Below the pieces are notes generated by a model. The model was not told the origin of the DNA. It worked only from the letters and a program-made list of their open reading frames with translations, and made no database searches. Positions 1 to 8,523 of a stretch of DNA of 64,000 nt are shown here, in pieces. Origin of the DNA: Pseudocolwellia sp048296855 (GTDB taxonomy: Bacteria > Pseudomonadota > Gammaproteobacteria > Enterobacterales > Alteromonadaceae); NCBI GenBank assembly GCA_048296855.1, contig CP182631.1; one strand, written 5' to 3'. The translations under genes were made by a program, and so were the position numbers. The stretch's first letter is position 1. Each line of letters starts with the position of its first letter.

Positions 1-582
1 GCGCTGATTAATAACCCTGCGGCTTATGACGATATAAGTAATCCACCCGGTTATCGCTTTACTTTTACTGCCCCATCCGATTTAACCGTTACTGATGTGA
101 ATGGTAGTGTTGTATATCCTACGGCGGCATATACCCCAGGGCAAACAATTGCCTTTAATGGTGTTGAAGTTCAGTTAGACGGCAATCCTTTGCCCGGCGA
201 TGAGCTTGTCTTAGAAGCCACTCAAACGATTAGTATTTTTGATACGATAAAATCAGCAATTGATTGGATGAATGTGGGTGCTACACCCGCTAATAATATT
301 CAACATCAAGTTGATTATAACGAAATTTTGACTCAATTAGATCGAAGCCTTAATCATATGACTACACGTCAAACAGATGCAGGTATAAGAGTTCAACTCA
401 TTGAAACTCAAAGTGAAAATCATAAAGATAAAGAGTTAACTATATCGAAAAGCCAATCAAATATTGAAGATTTAGATTTTGCTAAAGCGGTAGCAAGCTT
501 TGAGCAATCGCAAGTGGCATTGCAAGCAGCACAGCAAACCTTTGTACAAGTAAAAAACCTTACATTATTTAATTATATTTAA
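1..582 (+). CDS. flgL: Flagellar hook-associated protein 3 (FlgL), 3' part
   Basis: This open frame enters from the left edge in frame 1 and gives the last 193 residues of a protein; the N-terminus lies outside the window. FlgL forms the junction between hook and filament outside the cell. The C-terminal helix, rich in Q, A and V and ending VKNLTLFNYI, has the heptad pattern of the FlgL/flagellin D0 domain. Its position directly in front of flagellin genes is the usual flgKL-fliC order. An ATG at 97 is internal and is not the start. The family call rests on the C-terminal helix and the context, since the diagnostic N-terminus cannot be seen. Confidence 0.85.
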   Translation, partial: ALINNPAAYDDISNPPGYRFTFTAPSDLTVTDVNGSVVYPTAAYTPGQTIAFNGVEVQLDGNPLPGDELVLEATQTISIFDTIKSAIDWMNVGATPANNIQHQVDYNEILTQLDRSLNHMTTRQTDAGIRVQLIETQSENHKDKELTISKSQSNIEDLDFAKAVASFEQSQVALQAAQQTFVQVKNLTLFNYI

Positions 583-609
583 CATTTTTAATGTTGGCAT
601 TAAAAATGT
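582..609 (+). terminator. Perfect 12-bp hairpin after flgL
   Basis: ACATTTTTAATG (582-593) pairs perfectly with CATTAAAAATGT (598-609) around a TTGG loop and begins on the flgL stop codon. There is no T-run after it, so it may be a weak terminator or an mRNA 3'-end stabiliser separating flgL from the flagellin genes. Confidence 0.5.
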
Positions 610-704
610 ATTAAATAGTTAGCGTCAAAATTTATATTAAAGTGGTTCCAAGTAAATGTTGTTATCAGCAAATAGAACCACCACCTACTTAGGAGATGAT
701 AGCA

Positions 705-1523
705 ATGGCATTAGTCGTAAATAGTAATATAGCGTCTTTAAACTCGCAACGAAGTTTAGGTACTGCAACAAACGAATTATCAACTAACTTTGAGCGTTTA
801 TCTTCTGGTAAACGGATCAATAGTGCGAAAGATGATGCGGCAGGTTTACAAATTTCAGCTCGTTTAACCGCTCAAATAAATGGTTTAAATCAAGCCACTC
901 GAAACGCAAATGATGGTATTTCTTTAGCTCAAACAGCTGAAGGTGCATTAGATGAATTTACCAATGCTTTACAGCGTATGCGTACTTTATCTATTCAATC
1001 AGCTAACGGTTCAAATACCGATGCAGATAGAACCGCACTTGATGCCGAGTTCCAAGAACTAGCCACAGAAATAACACGTATTTCAGATCAGGCTAGTTTT
1101 GGTGGTGAAAATTTACTCGATGGTACTTATACAGGTAAAGATTTTCAAATTGGTGCTAATGGTGGGCAAACTATACGTTTATCTATATCACAAGATTTTG
1201 CAGCATCGGTTATTTTAAGTACACCAACAATATCATCTGCTGCTCAAGCTTCTACAGCTATTGGTAAAATTGATACTGCGTTACAAACTGTAAACAGTGT
1301 GCGTGCAGAGCTTGGTGCTAAACAAAACCGTTTTAGTTCTGTTATTCGAAGTAACGATAATACAGCGCAAAACTTATCAGCATCTCGTTCTCGTGTAATG
1401 GATACGGATTACGCAGCGGAAAGTGCTTCGCTCGCTAAGAGTACTGTACTGCAACAAGCAGCAAGCTCTATGCTAGCTCAGGCAAATCAACAGCCTCAAA
1501 TAGCCTTGTCTCTACTGCAATAA
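705..1523 (+). CDS. Flagellin, copy 1 (most divergent of four)
   Basis: This is a 272-residue flagellin, the filament subunit exported by the flagellar type III system. It has the conserved N-terminal D0/D1 segment with SSGKRINSAKDDAAGLQIS and the C-terminal D1/D0 segment ending in QANQQPQIALSLLQ. There is almost no variable D2/D3 domain, so it is a short, minimal flagellin. The ATG at 705 is chosen over the in-frame ATG at 696 because AGGAG at 691-695 is 9 bases upstream of it and the other copies also start MALVVNSN. It differs from copies 2-4 across the middle and ends with an extra Gln. A terminator at 1551 follows. I could not see a good sigma-28 box upstream. Confidence 0.95.
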   Translation: MALVVNSNIASLNSQRSLGTATNELSTNFERLSSGKRINSAKDDAAGLQISARLTAQINGLNQATRNANDGISLAQTAEGALDEFTNALQRMRTLSIQSANGSNTDADRTALDAEFQELATEITRISDQASFGGENLLDGTYTGKDFQIGANGGQTIRLSISQDFAASVILSTPTISSAAQASTAIGKIDTALQTVNSVRAELGAKQNRFSSVIRSNDNTAQNLSASRSRVMDTDYAAESASLAKSTVLQQAASSMLAQANQQPQIALSLLQ

Positions 1524-1550
1524 AGAAAAACATATGTTTTATGCTTAAAG

Positions 1551-1575
1551 CCCTCATTTATGAGGGTTTTTTTTT
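1551..1575 (+). terminator. Rho-independent terminator of flagellin 1
   Basis: CCCTCA (1551-1556) pairs with TGAGGG (1561-1566), followed by nine T. It lies 27 bases after the flagellin stop, so copy 1 is probably a single-gene transcript. Confidence 0.85.
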
Positions 1576-1629
1576 AACTAAAATATTTTTAAATCAATGG
1601 TTAACGTTCTTATTCTAGGTTTTAAAAAT

Positions 1630-1687
1630 AAAAGCTAAAAAAGTTTAAAGTTATTTGAAAAGTCACCGATATAGTTTTCAAGAAGCA
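1630..1687 (+). repeat. 58-bp promoter-region repeat, copy A
   Basis: This block upstream of flagellin 2 recurs almost identically at 2693-2750 upstream of flagellin 3, an offset of 1063 bases. It contains the sigma-28 promoter. It shows that genes 2 and 3 were duplicated together with their promoter. Confidence 0.85.
1646..1672 (+). promoter_or_regulatory. Sigma-28 (FliA) promoter of flagellin 2
   Basis: TAAAGTTA (1646-1653), 11 bases, then ACCGATAT (1665-1672). The FliA consensus is TAAAGTTT-N11-GCCGATAA, so spacing is exact and most positions match. It lies 93 bases before the ATG. Confidence 0.85.
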
Positions 1688-1764
1688 TTAAGTAAAAAAT
1701 AATTACTTATACTTGCTTCACAAATTAAATAATTTTATGAGTATATTACCTAGGAGATCTTATC

Positions 1765-2586
1765 ATGGCATTAGTTGTTAATAGTAATGTTCAATCTTTG
1801 AATTCACAGCGTCAACTTCAGAATTCAACCAATAGCCTAGCCGATAATTTTGAGCGTTTATCTTCTGGTAAACGTATTAACAGCGCAAAAGATGATGCTG
1901 CTGGTTTACAAATATCAAGTCGTTTAACGGCACAAATTAATGGCTTAAATCAAGCGTCTCGTAATGCTAATGATGGTATATCTTTAGCGCAAACCGCTGA
2001 AGGAGCGTTAGACGAATATACGAATACTTTACAACGTATGCGTACATTGGCTGTGCAATCGGCTAACGGTTCAAATAGTGATGCTGATAGAACAGCATTA
2101 GATGCTGAATTTGGTGAATTAGAACTAGAACTGACACGTATTTCAGATCAAACTTCATTTGCTGGTGAGAACCTATTAAACGGTTCTTTTACAGGTAAAG
2201 CGTTTCAAATTGGTGCTGACGGCGGACAAACTATTACGGTGTCTATAGGTCAAGACTTTGATGCATCTTCTATACTAGGTGCAGCTTCTACAAATATTTC
2301 TAGTGCTGGAGGTGCCTCTACAGCTATTGGTAATGTGGATGCAGCTTTGGTTAAAGTGAATACAGTACGAGCAGATCTGGGTGCAAAACAAAATCGTTTT
2401 TCTTCTGTTATTAGAAGTAACGATAATACCGCACAAAACTTGTCAGCTTCACGTTCACGTGTGCTTGATACAGATTATGCTGCAGAAAGTGCTGCATTAG
2501 CAAAAAGCTCAGTACTACAACAGGCATCAAGCTCAATGCTTGCACAGGCAAATCAACAACCACAAATAGCACTATCGTTATTGTAG
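1765..2586 (+). CDS. Flagellin, copy 2
   Basis: This 273-residue flagellin is exported and polymerised into the filament. It has the conserved N-terminal D0/D1 with SSGKRINSAKDDAAGLQISS and the C-terminal D0 ending QANQQPQIALSLL. It is nearly identical to copies 3 and 4, with differences concentrated around residues 115-200, the surface-exposed middle. The ATG at 1765 follows TAGGAGAT (1751-1758). A FliA promoter lies at 1646 and a terminator at 2614, so it is its own transcription unit. The Ser/Thr-rich centre is where glycosylation by the nearby nonulosonic acid pathway would be expected; that is inference. Confidence 0.96.
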   Translation: MALVVNSNVQSLNSQRQLQNSTNSLADNFERLSSGKRINSAKDDAAGLQISSRLTAQINGLNQASRNANDGISLAQTAEGALDEYTNTLQRMRTLAVQSANGSNSDADRTALDAEFGELELELTRISDQTSFAGENLLNGSFTGKAFQIGADGGQTITVSIGQDFDASSILGAASTNISSAGGASTAIGNVDAALVKVNTVRADLGAKQNRFSSVIRSNDNTAQNLSASRSRVLDTDYAAESAALAKSSVLQQASSSMLAQANQQPQIALSLL

Positions 2587-2613
2587 TGATTTATTTTTTT
2601 ATGGTGGCCTTTA

Positions 2614-2637
2614 AACCCTCTTTCTGAGGGTTTTTTA
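2614..2637 (+). terminator. Rho-independent terminator of flagellin 2
   Basis: AACCCTC (2614-2620) pairs with GAGGGTT (2626-2632) and runs into a T-tract. Confidence 0.85.
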
Positions 2638-2692
2638 TTATAGGAAAAATAAAATTTTCTTAAAAATCAATAAAAAATGCTGTTTTGAAATA

Positions 2693-2750
2693 AAAAGCTA
2701 AAAAAGATTAAAGTTATTTAAAAAGTAACCGATATAGTTTTTAAGAAGCA
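2693..2750 (+). repeat. 58-bp promoter-region repeat, copy B
   Basis: Near-identical partner of 1630-1687, carrying the sigma-28 promoter of flagellin 3. Confidence 0.85.
2709..2735 (+). promoter_or_regulatory. Sigma-28 (FliA) promoter of flagellin 3
   Basis: TAAAGTTA (2709-2716), N11, ACCGATAT (2728-2735): the same boxes and spacing as the promoter of flagellin 2. Confidence 0.85.
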
Positions 2751-2830
2751 GTGAGTATCAATACTGATTATTAAATACTAGCTTCGTTAATCGAATTCAT
2801 TGAAGGGTAATTTACCCAGGAGATATTATC

Positions 2831-3652
2831 ATGGCATTAGTAGTTAATAGTAACGTTCAATCATTGAACTCACAGCGTCAACTGCAAAACTCAACCAATA
2901 GCTTAGCTGATAATTTTGAGCGTTTATCTTCAGGTAAACGTATTAACAGCGCTAAAGATGATGCGGCTGGTCTACAAATTTCAAGTCGTCTTACTGCCCA
3001 AATTAACGGACTTAATCAAGCATCACGTAACGCTAACGATGGTATTTCATTAGCGCAAACAGCAGAGGGTGCACTAGATGAATATACAAATACATTGCAA
3101 CGTATGCGTACATTAGCGGTGCAATCAGCGAATGGTTCAAATAGTGACTCAGATAGAACTGCGTTAGATTCTGAATTTAGCGAGTTAGAACTTGAGTTAA
3201 CGCGTATTTCATCACAAACATCTTTTGCTGGTGAGAATTTATTAGATTCATCGTTTACAAGTAAAGCTTTTCAAATTGGTGCCGATGGTGGTCAAACGAT
3301 TACCATTTCTATTGCACAGAACTTTACTGCAGCGTCTATTTTAGGGAATGCTACAGCTACAATCTCTTCGGCTGGTGGCGCATCTACAGCTATCGGTAAT
3401 GTTGATGCTGCTTTGGTTAAAGTGAATACAGTGCGCGCCGATTTAGGTGCTAAGCAAAACCGTTTCGCTTCAGTTATTCGTAGTAACGACAATACGGCAC
3501 AAAACTTATCAGCATCACGTTCACGAGTATTGGATACTGATTACGCTGCTGAAAGTGCTGCATTAGCTAAGAGTTCAGTATTACAACAAGCATCAAGCTC
3601 AATGTTAGCTCAAGCGAATCAACAACCGCAAATAGCATTATCATTATTATAA
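2831..3652 (+). CDS. Flagellin, copy 3
   Basis: This is a 273-residue filament subunit with the same N-terminal (SSGKRINSAKDDAAGLQISS) and C-terminal (PQIALSLL) assembly domains as copies 2 and 4. Compared with copy 2 it carries several changes to Ser in the middle, for example around residues 106-147. The ATG at 2831 follows CAGGAGAT (2818-2825). Its own FliA promoter lies at 2709. The following hairpin at 3663-3696 lacks a clean T-run. The 5' and 3' thirds of copies 2-4 are so alike that gene conversion or recent duplication is likely. Confidence 0.96.
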   Translation: MALVVNSNVQSLNSQRQLQNSTNSLADNFERLSSGKRINSAKDDAAGLQISSRLTAQINGLNQASRNANDGISLAQTAEGALDEYTNTLQRMRTLAVQSANGSNSDSDRTALDSEFSELELELTRISSQTSFAGENLLDSSFTSKAFQIGADGGQTITISIAQNFTAASILGNATATISSAGGASTAIGNVDAALVKVNTVRADLGAKQNRFASVIRSNDNTAQNLSASRSRVLDTDYAAESAALAKSSVLQQASSSMLAQANQQPQIALSLL

Positions 3653-3662
3653 CAGCGAGTAA

Positions 3663-3696
3663 TAGAGGCAGGTTATTAATAATCCATTAGCCTCTA
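3663..3696 (+). terminator. Hairpin after flagellin 3 (weak terminator)
   Basis: TAGAGGC (3663-3669) pairs with GCCTCTA (3690-3696), and the sequence between them is itself nearly self-complementary, giving a long stem. The T-run is poor, so termination may be partial. Confidence 0.5.
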
Positions 3697-3730
3697 ATAA
3701 ACTTTTGTACGTGTTATTGACGTTATTTAC

Positions 3731-3757
3731 TAAAGTATATTTATGACGTGTCGATAA
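3731..3757 (+). promoter_or_regulatory. Sigma-28 (FliA) promoter of flagellin 4
   Basis: TAAAGTAT (3731-3738), N11, GTCGATAA (3750-3757). The -10 box is closer to the FliA consensus than in copies 2 and 3, and the surrounding DNA differs from their 58-bp repeat. Confidence 0.8.
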
Positions 3758-3837
3758 CATAGGTATATGAAGTGAAGTTAAGTACATTCACTTTAAATTA
3801 ATTCAGATAGGGCTTTGTAAGTCCGAAGGAGAATAAC

Positions 3838-4659
3838 ATGGCTTTAGTAGTTAATAGTAATGTTCAATCATTGAACTCACAGCGTCAACTTCAAAACTCA
3901 ACTAATAGTTTAGCTGATAACTTTGAGCGTTTATCTTCAGGTAAACGCATTAACAGCGCAAAAGATGATGCGGCTGGTCTACAAATTTCAAGTCGTTTAA
4001 CGGCGCAAATTAATGGCTTAAACCAAGCATCACGTAACGCTAACGATGGTATTTCATTAGCGCAAACTGCTGAAGGCGCGTTAGATGAGTATACAAATAC
4101 ATTACAACGTATGCGTACATTAGCAGTACAATCAGCTAACGGCTCAAACAGTACTGCGGATAGAACCGCACTTGATGCTGAATTTGGTGAGTTAGAACTT
4201 GAACTTACGCGAATTTCAGATCAAACTTCATTTGCTGGTGAAACGCTTCTCGATGGCAGTTTTACCAATAAAGCATTTCAAATTGGTGCTGATGGTGGGC
4301 AAACAATTACAGTATCAATTGGTCAAAACTTTGATGCAGCAACTATTTTATCAACAGGTGCTGCAACTATCGCTACAGATGTTGGCGCTACGTCAGCAAT
4401 CGGATTAGTTGATAATGCGTTAGTAAAAGTGAATACTGTACGAGCTGATTTAGGTGCAAAACAAAATCGCTTTTCTTCAGTTATTCGTAGTAACGATAAT
4501 ACAGCGCAAAACTTATCAGCATCACGCTCACGTGTATTAGATACTGATTACGCGGCAGAAAGTGCAGCATTAGCGAAGAGCTCAGTGTTACAACAAGCAT
4601 CAAGCTCAATGTTAGCTCAAGCAAATCAACAGCCGCAAATAGCATTGTCATTACTGTAG
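3838..4659 (+). CDS. Flagellin, copy 4
   Basis: This 273-residue flagellin has D0/D1 ends almost identical to copies 2 and 3 and a distinct middle segment around residues 160-185. The ATG at 3838 follows GAAGGAGAA (3826-3834). It has a separate FliA promoter at 3731 embedded in different flanking DNA, so it is probably an older copy than the 2/3 pair. A strong hairpin at 4687 lies between it and flaG, so flaG-fliD-fliS may be read partly by read-through. Confidence 0.96.
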   Translation: MALVVNSNVQSLNSQRQLQNSTNSLADNFERLSSGKRINSAKDDAAGLQISSRLTAQINGLNQASRNANDGISLAQTAEGALDEYTNTLQRMRTLAVQSANGSNSTADRTALDAEFGELELELTRISDQTSFAGETLLDGSFTNKAFQIGADGGQTITVSIGQNFDAATILSTGAATIATDVGATSAIGLVDNALVKVNTVRADLGAKQNRFSSVIRSNDNTAQNLSASRSRVLDTDYAAESAALAKSSVLQQASSSMLAQANQQPQIALSLL

Positions 4660-4686
4660 GTTTTACTTAAAAAGTAGTAACAGAAT

Positions 4687-4715
4687 AATGACACTCCTAC
4701 TTGAGTGTCATTTTC
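4687..4715 (+). terminator. 10-bp hairpin between flagellin 4 and flaG
   Basis: AATGACACTC (4687-4696) pairs perfectly with GAGTGTCATT (4703-4712), followed by only a short T-run. It probably attenuates transcription into flaG-fliD. Confidence 0.65.
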
Positions 4716-4744
4716 GTATATAAAATTTGAAATTGGAGGTGCCC

Positions 4745-5221
4745 ATGTCTATTAATATTGCTAATAACAGCCCTATAAATATGGCAGATGATCTTAATCA
4801 ATTGAATAAAAATACTAAATCATCCCCTGATTTAGCAATTGAAAAAGGCAAAGCATTTGAAGATTCAGCTACAAAAGAAACAACTTTAAAGCTTAATAAA
4901 GTTGCCGAATTACAAAGAGTAAAAGAGTTAGAAGAGCAATCAATTGAAGATAAATCTAGTGAAAGCTTAGCTGAAGAAGCGAGTATAGTTTCAGATGCAA
5001 TGAAAACAATATCTGAATTTATTAACATGCCGATCAGAACAGTTAACTTTACTCAAGACGATGGCTCTGATAAGACCGTGATTAAAATTTTCGATTCAGA
5101 AAATAATGAATTGATAAAACAGTTCCCTTCAGAAGAAATTCTTTCTATTGCCCAACGAATTGTCGAGCTTAGAGAAGACGTAAGTAAAAAAACTGGTATA
5201 CTTCTTGATGAGAGTATCTAA
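4745..5221 (+). CDS. flaG: FlaG family flagellar protein
   Basis: A 158-residue FlaG-type protein. FlaG influences filament length and is usually encoded between flagellin and fliD, as here. The N-terminal half is charged and low-complexity (E, K, S rich). The conserved FlaG core is in the C-terminal half, about residues 85-158, with VKIFDSENNELIKQFPSEEI-type sequence followed by an amphipathic helix. The ATG at 4745 is preferred to the in-frame ATG at 4727 because GGAGGT (4735-4740) sits just upstream of it. It is likely co-transcribed with fliD, 42 bases downstream. Confidence 0.9.
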   Translation: MSINIANNSPINMADDLNQLNKNTKSSPDLAIEKGKAFEDSATKETTLKLNKVAELQRVKELEEQSIEDKSSESLAEEASIVSDAMKTISEFINMPIRTVNFTQDDGSDKTVIKIFDSENNELIKQFPSEEILSIAQRIVELREDVSKKTGILLDESI

Positions 5222-5263
5222 AACATTTAGATGATAGGTGTTTAATATATAGGAGACAGCATA

Positions 5264-6628
5264 ATGAATATTACACAAGCAGGAATAGGCTCAGGATTAG
5301 ATCTTGAATCAATTATAGAGGCTTTCGTAACCGCAGAATCTGTCCCACAAGAGATACGATTACAGGAAAAAGAAGATCGCTACAATACTGAATTATCAGG
5401 TATTGGTAGCTTAAAATCTGCTTTGTCTACTTTTGAAAGTAGCGTAAACGAATTAAAGGATATTGATAACTTTAATCAACAGACTGTTACAGTATCAGGC
5501 GATAATTTCTCTGCTACAACTAATGGTTTTGCTACATCAGGTTCTTTTGACGTTGAAGTCATACAACTTGCAAAATCCACAAAAATACAAACAACGAATT
5601 TTGCAGACTCCTCTACAACTGTTGGTGCAGGTACGTTAACCTTTAATTCTGCCAATGGTGATACTTTTGACGTTACTATAGACGCAGCTGATGATTTATC
5701 GACTATCCGCGATAAAATTAATCAAGGTACAGGAAATTTTGGTGTTAATGTTACTCTCGTTAATAGTGATAACGGTACATTTTTAACTTATACAGCAGCC
5801 GATACAGGTACAGATAACGCTTTAACGGTAACTTCTGGTGACGCAGCACTTAGCGGTTTATCTACATCTGCTTCTGAAATAGTAACTGCAGATAATGCTA
5901 TTATTGAAGTTGATGGGAATGTTATTACAAACTCCACTAACGAATTTAAAAATAATATTGAAGATGTGACTATTGTAGCAACAAAGGTTAGTGATGCAGG
6001 CGTTACCTCAAAGTTAGATGTTACTCAAGACACTAGCGTAGCAAATACACTCATTACTGATTTTGTTGCTGGATATAATGCTTTAGTTGATAATATGATA
6101 GGGCTAGGAGCCCCTGTACAAGGGCGGTTAGCCTTTGATGCCGACTTACGTTCAATGCGCGGACAGTTGTCCGATATTGCTATTAATCAAGTAGCAAGTT
6201 TGGCAGGTAATTCTATTCAGTCGTTAAATGATATAGGTATATCATTTAATAAAGAAGGCCGACTCGAAATATCAACAGTTGCAACAGGTTCATTAAAGAG
6301 TGGTGCAGAGAAATTATCAGACGCTATTTCAAATGACATAAATGGAGTTGGCGAGCTTTTTGCTAGTACAGATGGTATCGTCAGCCAATTGACAGCGTTA
6401 ATTGATAACTATAATGGTGGTGATGGTACATTAACTAAAAGACAAAGTGCATTGAATGAAAATTTATCTGGAATTGCAGATGAATATACCGCATTAGAGA
6501 CTAAACTACGTGATTATGAAGATACACTACGTAAAAGGTTTTCTTTTCTTGATTCGTCGGTAGCTCAGTATAATGCAACAAGTGACTGGTTGACTTCAGC
6601 ATTAGCGTTACCAGAGTCAAACAGCTAG
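5264..6628 (+). CDS. fliD: Flagellar filament capping protein FliD
   Basis: A 454-residue hook-associated protein 2, which forms the oligomeric cap that folds incoming flagellin at the filament tip. The N-terminus (TQAGIGSGLDLESIIEAFV) is the FliD N-terminal signature. The centre, about residues 70-240, is the Thr/Ser/Asp-rich variable part. The C-terminal FliD domain, about 245-445, ends in a coiled coil (LRDYEDTLRKRFSFLDSSVA). The length is normal for the family. The ATG is preceded by TAGGAGACAG. The gene sits between flaG and fliS, the standard order. Confidence 0.96.
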   Translation: MNITQAGIGSGLDLESIIEAFVTAESVPQEIRLQEKEDRYNTELSGIGSLKSALSTFESSVNELKDIDNFNQQTVTVSGDNFSATTNGFATSGSFDVEVIQLAKSTKIQTTNFADSSTTVGAGTLTFNSANGDTFDVTIDAADDLSTIRDKINQGTGNFGVNVTLVNSDNGTFLTYTAADTGTDNALTVTSGDAALSGLSTSASEIVTADNAIIEVDGNVITNSTNEFKNNIEDVTIVATKVSDAGVTSKLDVTQDTSVANTLITDFVAGYNALVDNMIGLGAPVQGRLAFDADLRSMRGQLSDIAINQVASLAGNSIQSLNDIGISFNKEGRLEISTVATGSLKSGAEKLSDAISNDINGVGELFASTDGIVSQLTALIDNYNGGDGTLTKRQSALNENLSGIADEYTALETKLRDYEDTLRKRFSFLDSSVAQYNATSDWLTSALALPESNS

Positions 6629-6676
6629 TTTTATTTTAGTTATCTAACCACAATATAGGTAAAAGAGGTACTCAAA

Positions 6677-7111
6677 ATGAGACAAAGTCTACAAGCATAT
6701 AAAAAAGTTAATATTGACAGTAATATTTTAGCATCTGATCCTCATAAAATTATTGTGATGATGTTTGACGGCGTATTACAGAGTATGTCGCAAGCAAAAG
6801 GTGCTATTGAAAGAAAAGATTTTGCTTTAAAGTCTACAGCTATGACCAAAAGCATTAATATTCTAAATGCCTTACGTAATTCGTTAGACTTCACATCAGA
6901 GCCCGTTATTTCTCAACGATTCGATGATTTATATGCTTATTGTATCGATCAGCTACACGGCATCAGTGTAAATTTAAATGCTGAAGGTATTGATGAAGTG
7001 TTTAATTTATTAAAACCATTAAGAGACGCATGGTTTGATATGCCTGAAGAGTCTAAAAAAGAAGGCATATCATTACTTGAAGAACGTAATAAATTAACAC
7101 AAGGTGCATAA
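6677..7111 (+). CDS. fliS: Flagellar export chaperone FliS
   Basis: A 144-residue helical chaperone that binds the C-terminal D0 region of flagellin in the cytoplasm and stops premature polymerisation. The N-terminal segment (residues about 4-30, Y-K-K-V then DPHKIIVMMFDGVLQSM) is the FliS signature, with the usual four-helix pattern after it. AGAGGT lies just upstream of the ATG. It follows fliD by 48 bases, and its stop codon sits just before the next start, so fliD-fliS-fliT form an operon. Confidence 0.95.
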   Translation: MRQSLQAYKKVNIDSNILASDPHKIIVMMFDGVLQSMSQAKGAIERKDFALKSTAMTKSINILNALRNSLDFTSEPVISQRFDDLYAYCIDQLHGISVNLNAEGIDEVFNLLKPLRDAWFDMPEESKKEGISLLEERNKLTQGA

Positions 7112-7112
7112 T

Positions 7113-7454
7113 GTGTTTTTTGTTGAGCTATCTGAAAAAATTATTGCGCTAACTGAGCAAGTAGAGCAGTTAATTGATAATAAAAATGAAGAACATTGTT
7201 CAGCGCTTTTATCTCAACGTCATAGTTTGCTTGTTGAGCTACATGAAAAGGTAACACAAGAAGCAAACAAAAATGATACTGTCGATATTGAAATGATGGA
7301 TAATTATCATCATTTTTTAACTACCATTCAACAGCGAGATAACGTTTATCTCACCCATCTAGATGCTGCTAAAAAAGAAGTTATGAAAGCTCTTAGTCTT
7401 CAAGTTGTTGGTACTAAAGCTGTATCTGCATACAAAAATGTTATTATAGATTAA
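7113..7454 (+). CDS. fliT: FliT-like flagellar chaperone
   Basis: A small, all-helical, charged protein of 113 residues directly behind fliS, where FliT (chaperone of FliD and, in enterics, regulator of FlhDC) normally sits. Sequence identity with enteric FliT is low, so the call leans on size, helix content and position. No in-frame ATG exists near the 5' end. GTG at 7113 is preferred because AGG (7102-7104) lies 8 bases upstream; GTG at 7104, overlapping fliS by 8 bases, is the alternative. Confidence 0.65.
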   Translation: MFFVELSEKIIALTEQVEQLIDNKNEEHCSALLSQRHSLLVELHEKVTQEANKNDTVDIEMMDNYHHFLTTIQQRDNVYLTHLDAAKKEVMKALSLQVVGTKAVSAYKNVIID

Positions 7455-7498
7455 TACATACTCTCAAAATTCTTATACCTATTTAGGTGATTATATCT

Positions 7499-8485
7499 AT
7501 GAATAATAAAACTGTATTAATTACGGGGGCTGATGGGTTTATTGGCTCTCATTTAACCGAATTACTGGTTAAAGAAGGGTATAAAGTCAAAGCGCTTGTT
7601 CAATATAACTCTTTTACTTCTTGGGGATGGTTAGACGGACTTTCTTGTATTAATCAAATAGAGGTTATTTCCGGAGATGTTAGAGATCCTAGCTTTTGCC
7701 AAGCAATCACTAAAAATGTAGATATTGTTTTTCATTTAGCGGCTTTAATTGCTATTCCTTATTCTTATGTGGCCCCCCAAAGCTATGTTGAAACAAACGT
7801 TACAGGCACCTTAAATATATGCCAAGCCTGTAAAGATAATAATGTTGAACGAGTCATTCATACATCGACGAGCGAAGTTTATGGTACGGCGCATTATGTA
7901 CCCATCGACGAGAAACATCCGTTACAAGCTCAATCCCCCTACAGTGCTTCTAAAATTGGTGCGGATGCTATGGCAATGAGTTATTTTAATGCTTTTGATT
8001 TACCTTTGACTATTGCTCGACCATTTAACACTTATGGTCCGAGGCAATCTGCACGTGCTGTTATTCCAACTATCATTACTCAAATAGCAAATGATGTTAA
8101 ATCTATTAAGTTAGGTGATGTTTCACCTACTCGCGATTTTAATTATGTTGAAGATACTTGCCGTGGATTTTTGGCTTTAGCACGATCAGATAATACGATT
8201 GGTAAAACTTTAAATATTGGATCTAACTTTGAAATTAGCGTTGGCGATACGTTAAATTTAATTAAAAAAATAATGAAGAGTGACGTTGCCTTTATTCTTG
8301 ATGATCAAAGACTAAGGCCTGATAAGTCTGAAGTGTTTAGGTTGTGGTGTGATAATAGTGAAATGATTAAACTTACAGGATTTAAACCGTCATATAATAT
8401 TGAACAAGGTTTAGAGGCTACAATTGAGTGGTTTTCAAATCCAGATAATTTGAAAAAATATAAGCATAATATTTATAACGTGTAG
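7499..8485 (+). CDS. legB: LegB-type NAD-dependent sugar-nucleotide 4,6-dehydratase
   Basis: A 328-residue short-chain dehydrogenase/reductase of the extended type. The Rossmann motif GADGFIGSHL is at residues 10-19. The catalytic region STSEVYG and YSASK fits a 4,6-dehydratase, where the Thr-Ser-Glu replaces the triad of epimerases. The segment YNSFTSWGWLDGL is characteristic of LegB, which converts GDP- (or UDP-) GlcNAc to the 4-keto-6-deoxy sugar, the first step of legionaminic acid synthesis. ATG 7499 follows TAGGTGA; the upstream in-frame GTG at 7487 is less likely. It lies 44 bases after the fliT-like gene, linking sugar synthesis with the filament genes. Confidence 0.88.
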   Translation: MNNKTVLITGADGFIGSHLTELLVKEGYKVKALVQYNSFTSWGWLDGLSCINQIEVISGDVRDPSFCQAITKNVDIVFHLAALIAIPYSYVAPQSYVETNVTGTLNICQACKDNNVERVIHTSTSEVYGTAHYVPIDEKHPLQAQSPYSASKIGADAMAMSYFNAFDLPLTIARPFNTYGPRQSARAVIPTIITQIANDVKSIKLGDVSPTRDFNYVEDTCRGFLALARSDNTIGKTLNIGSNFEISVGDTLNLIKKIMKSDVAFILDDQRLRPDKSEVFRLWCDNSEMIKLTGFKPSYNIEQGLEATIEWFSNPDNLKKYKHNIYNV

Positions 8486-8523
8486 TCAGTAGTCATCATT
8501 AATTCTTAAAAGGCTTTATACGA

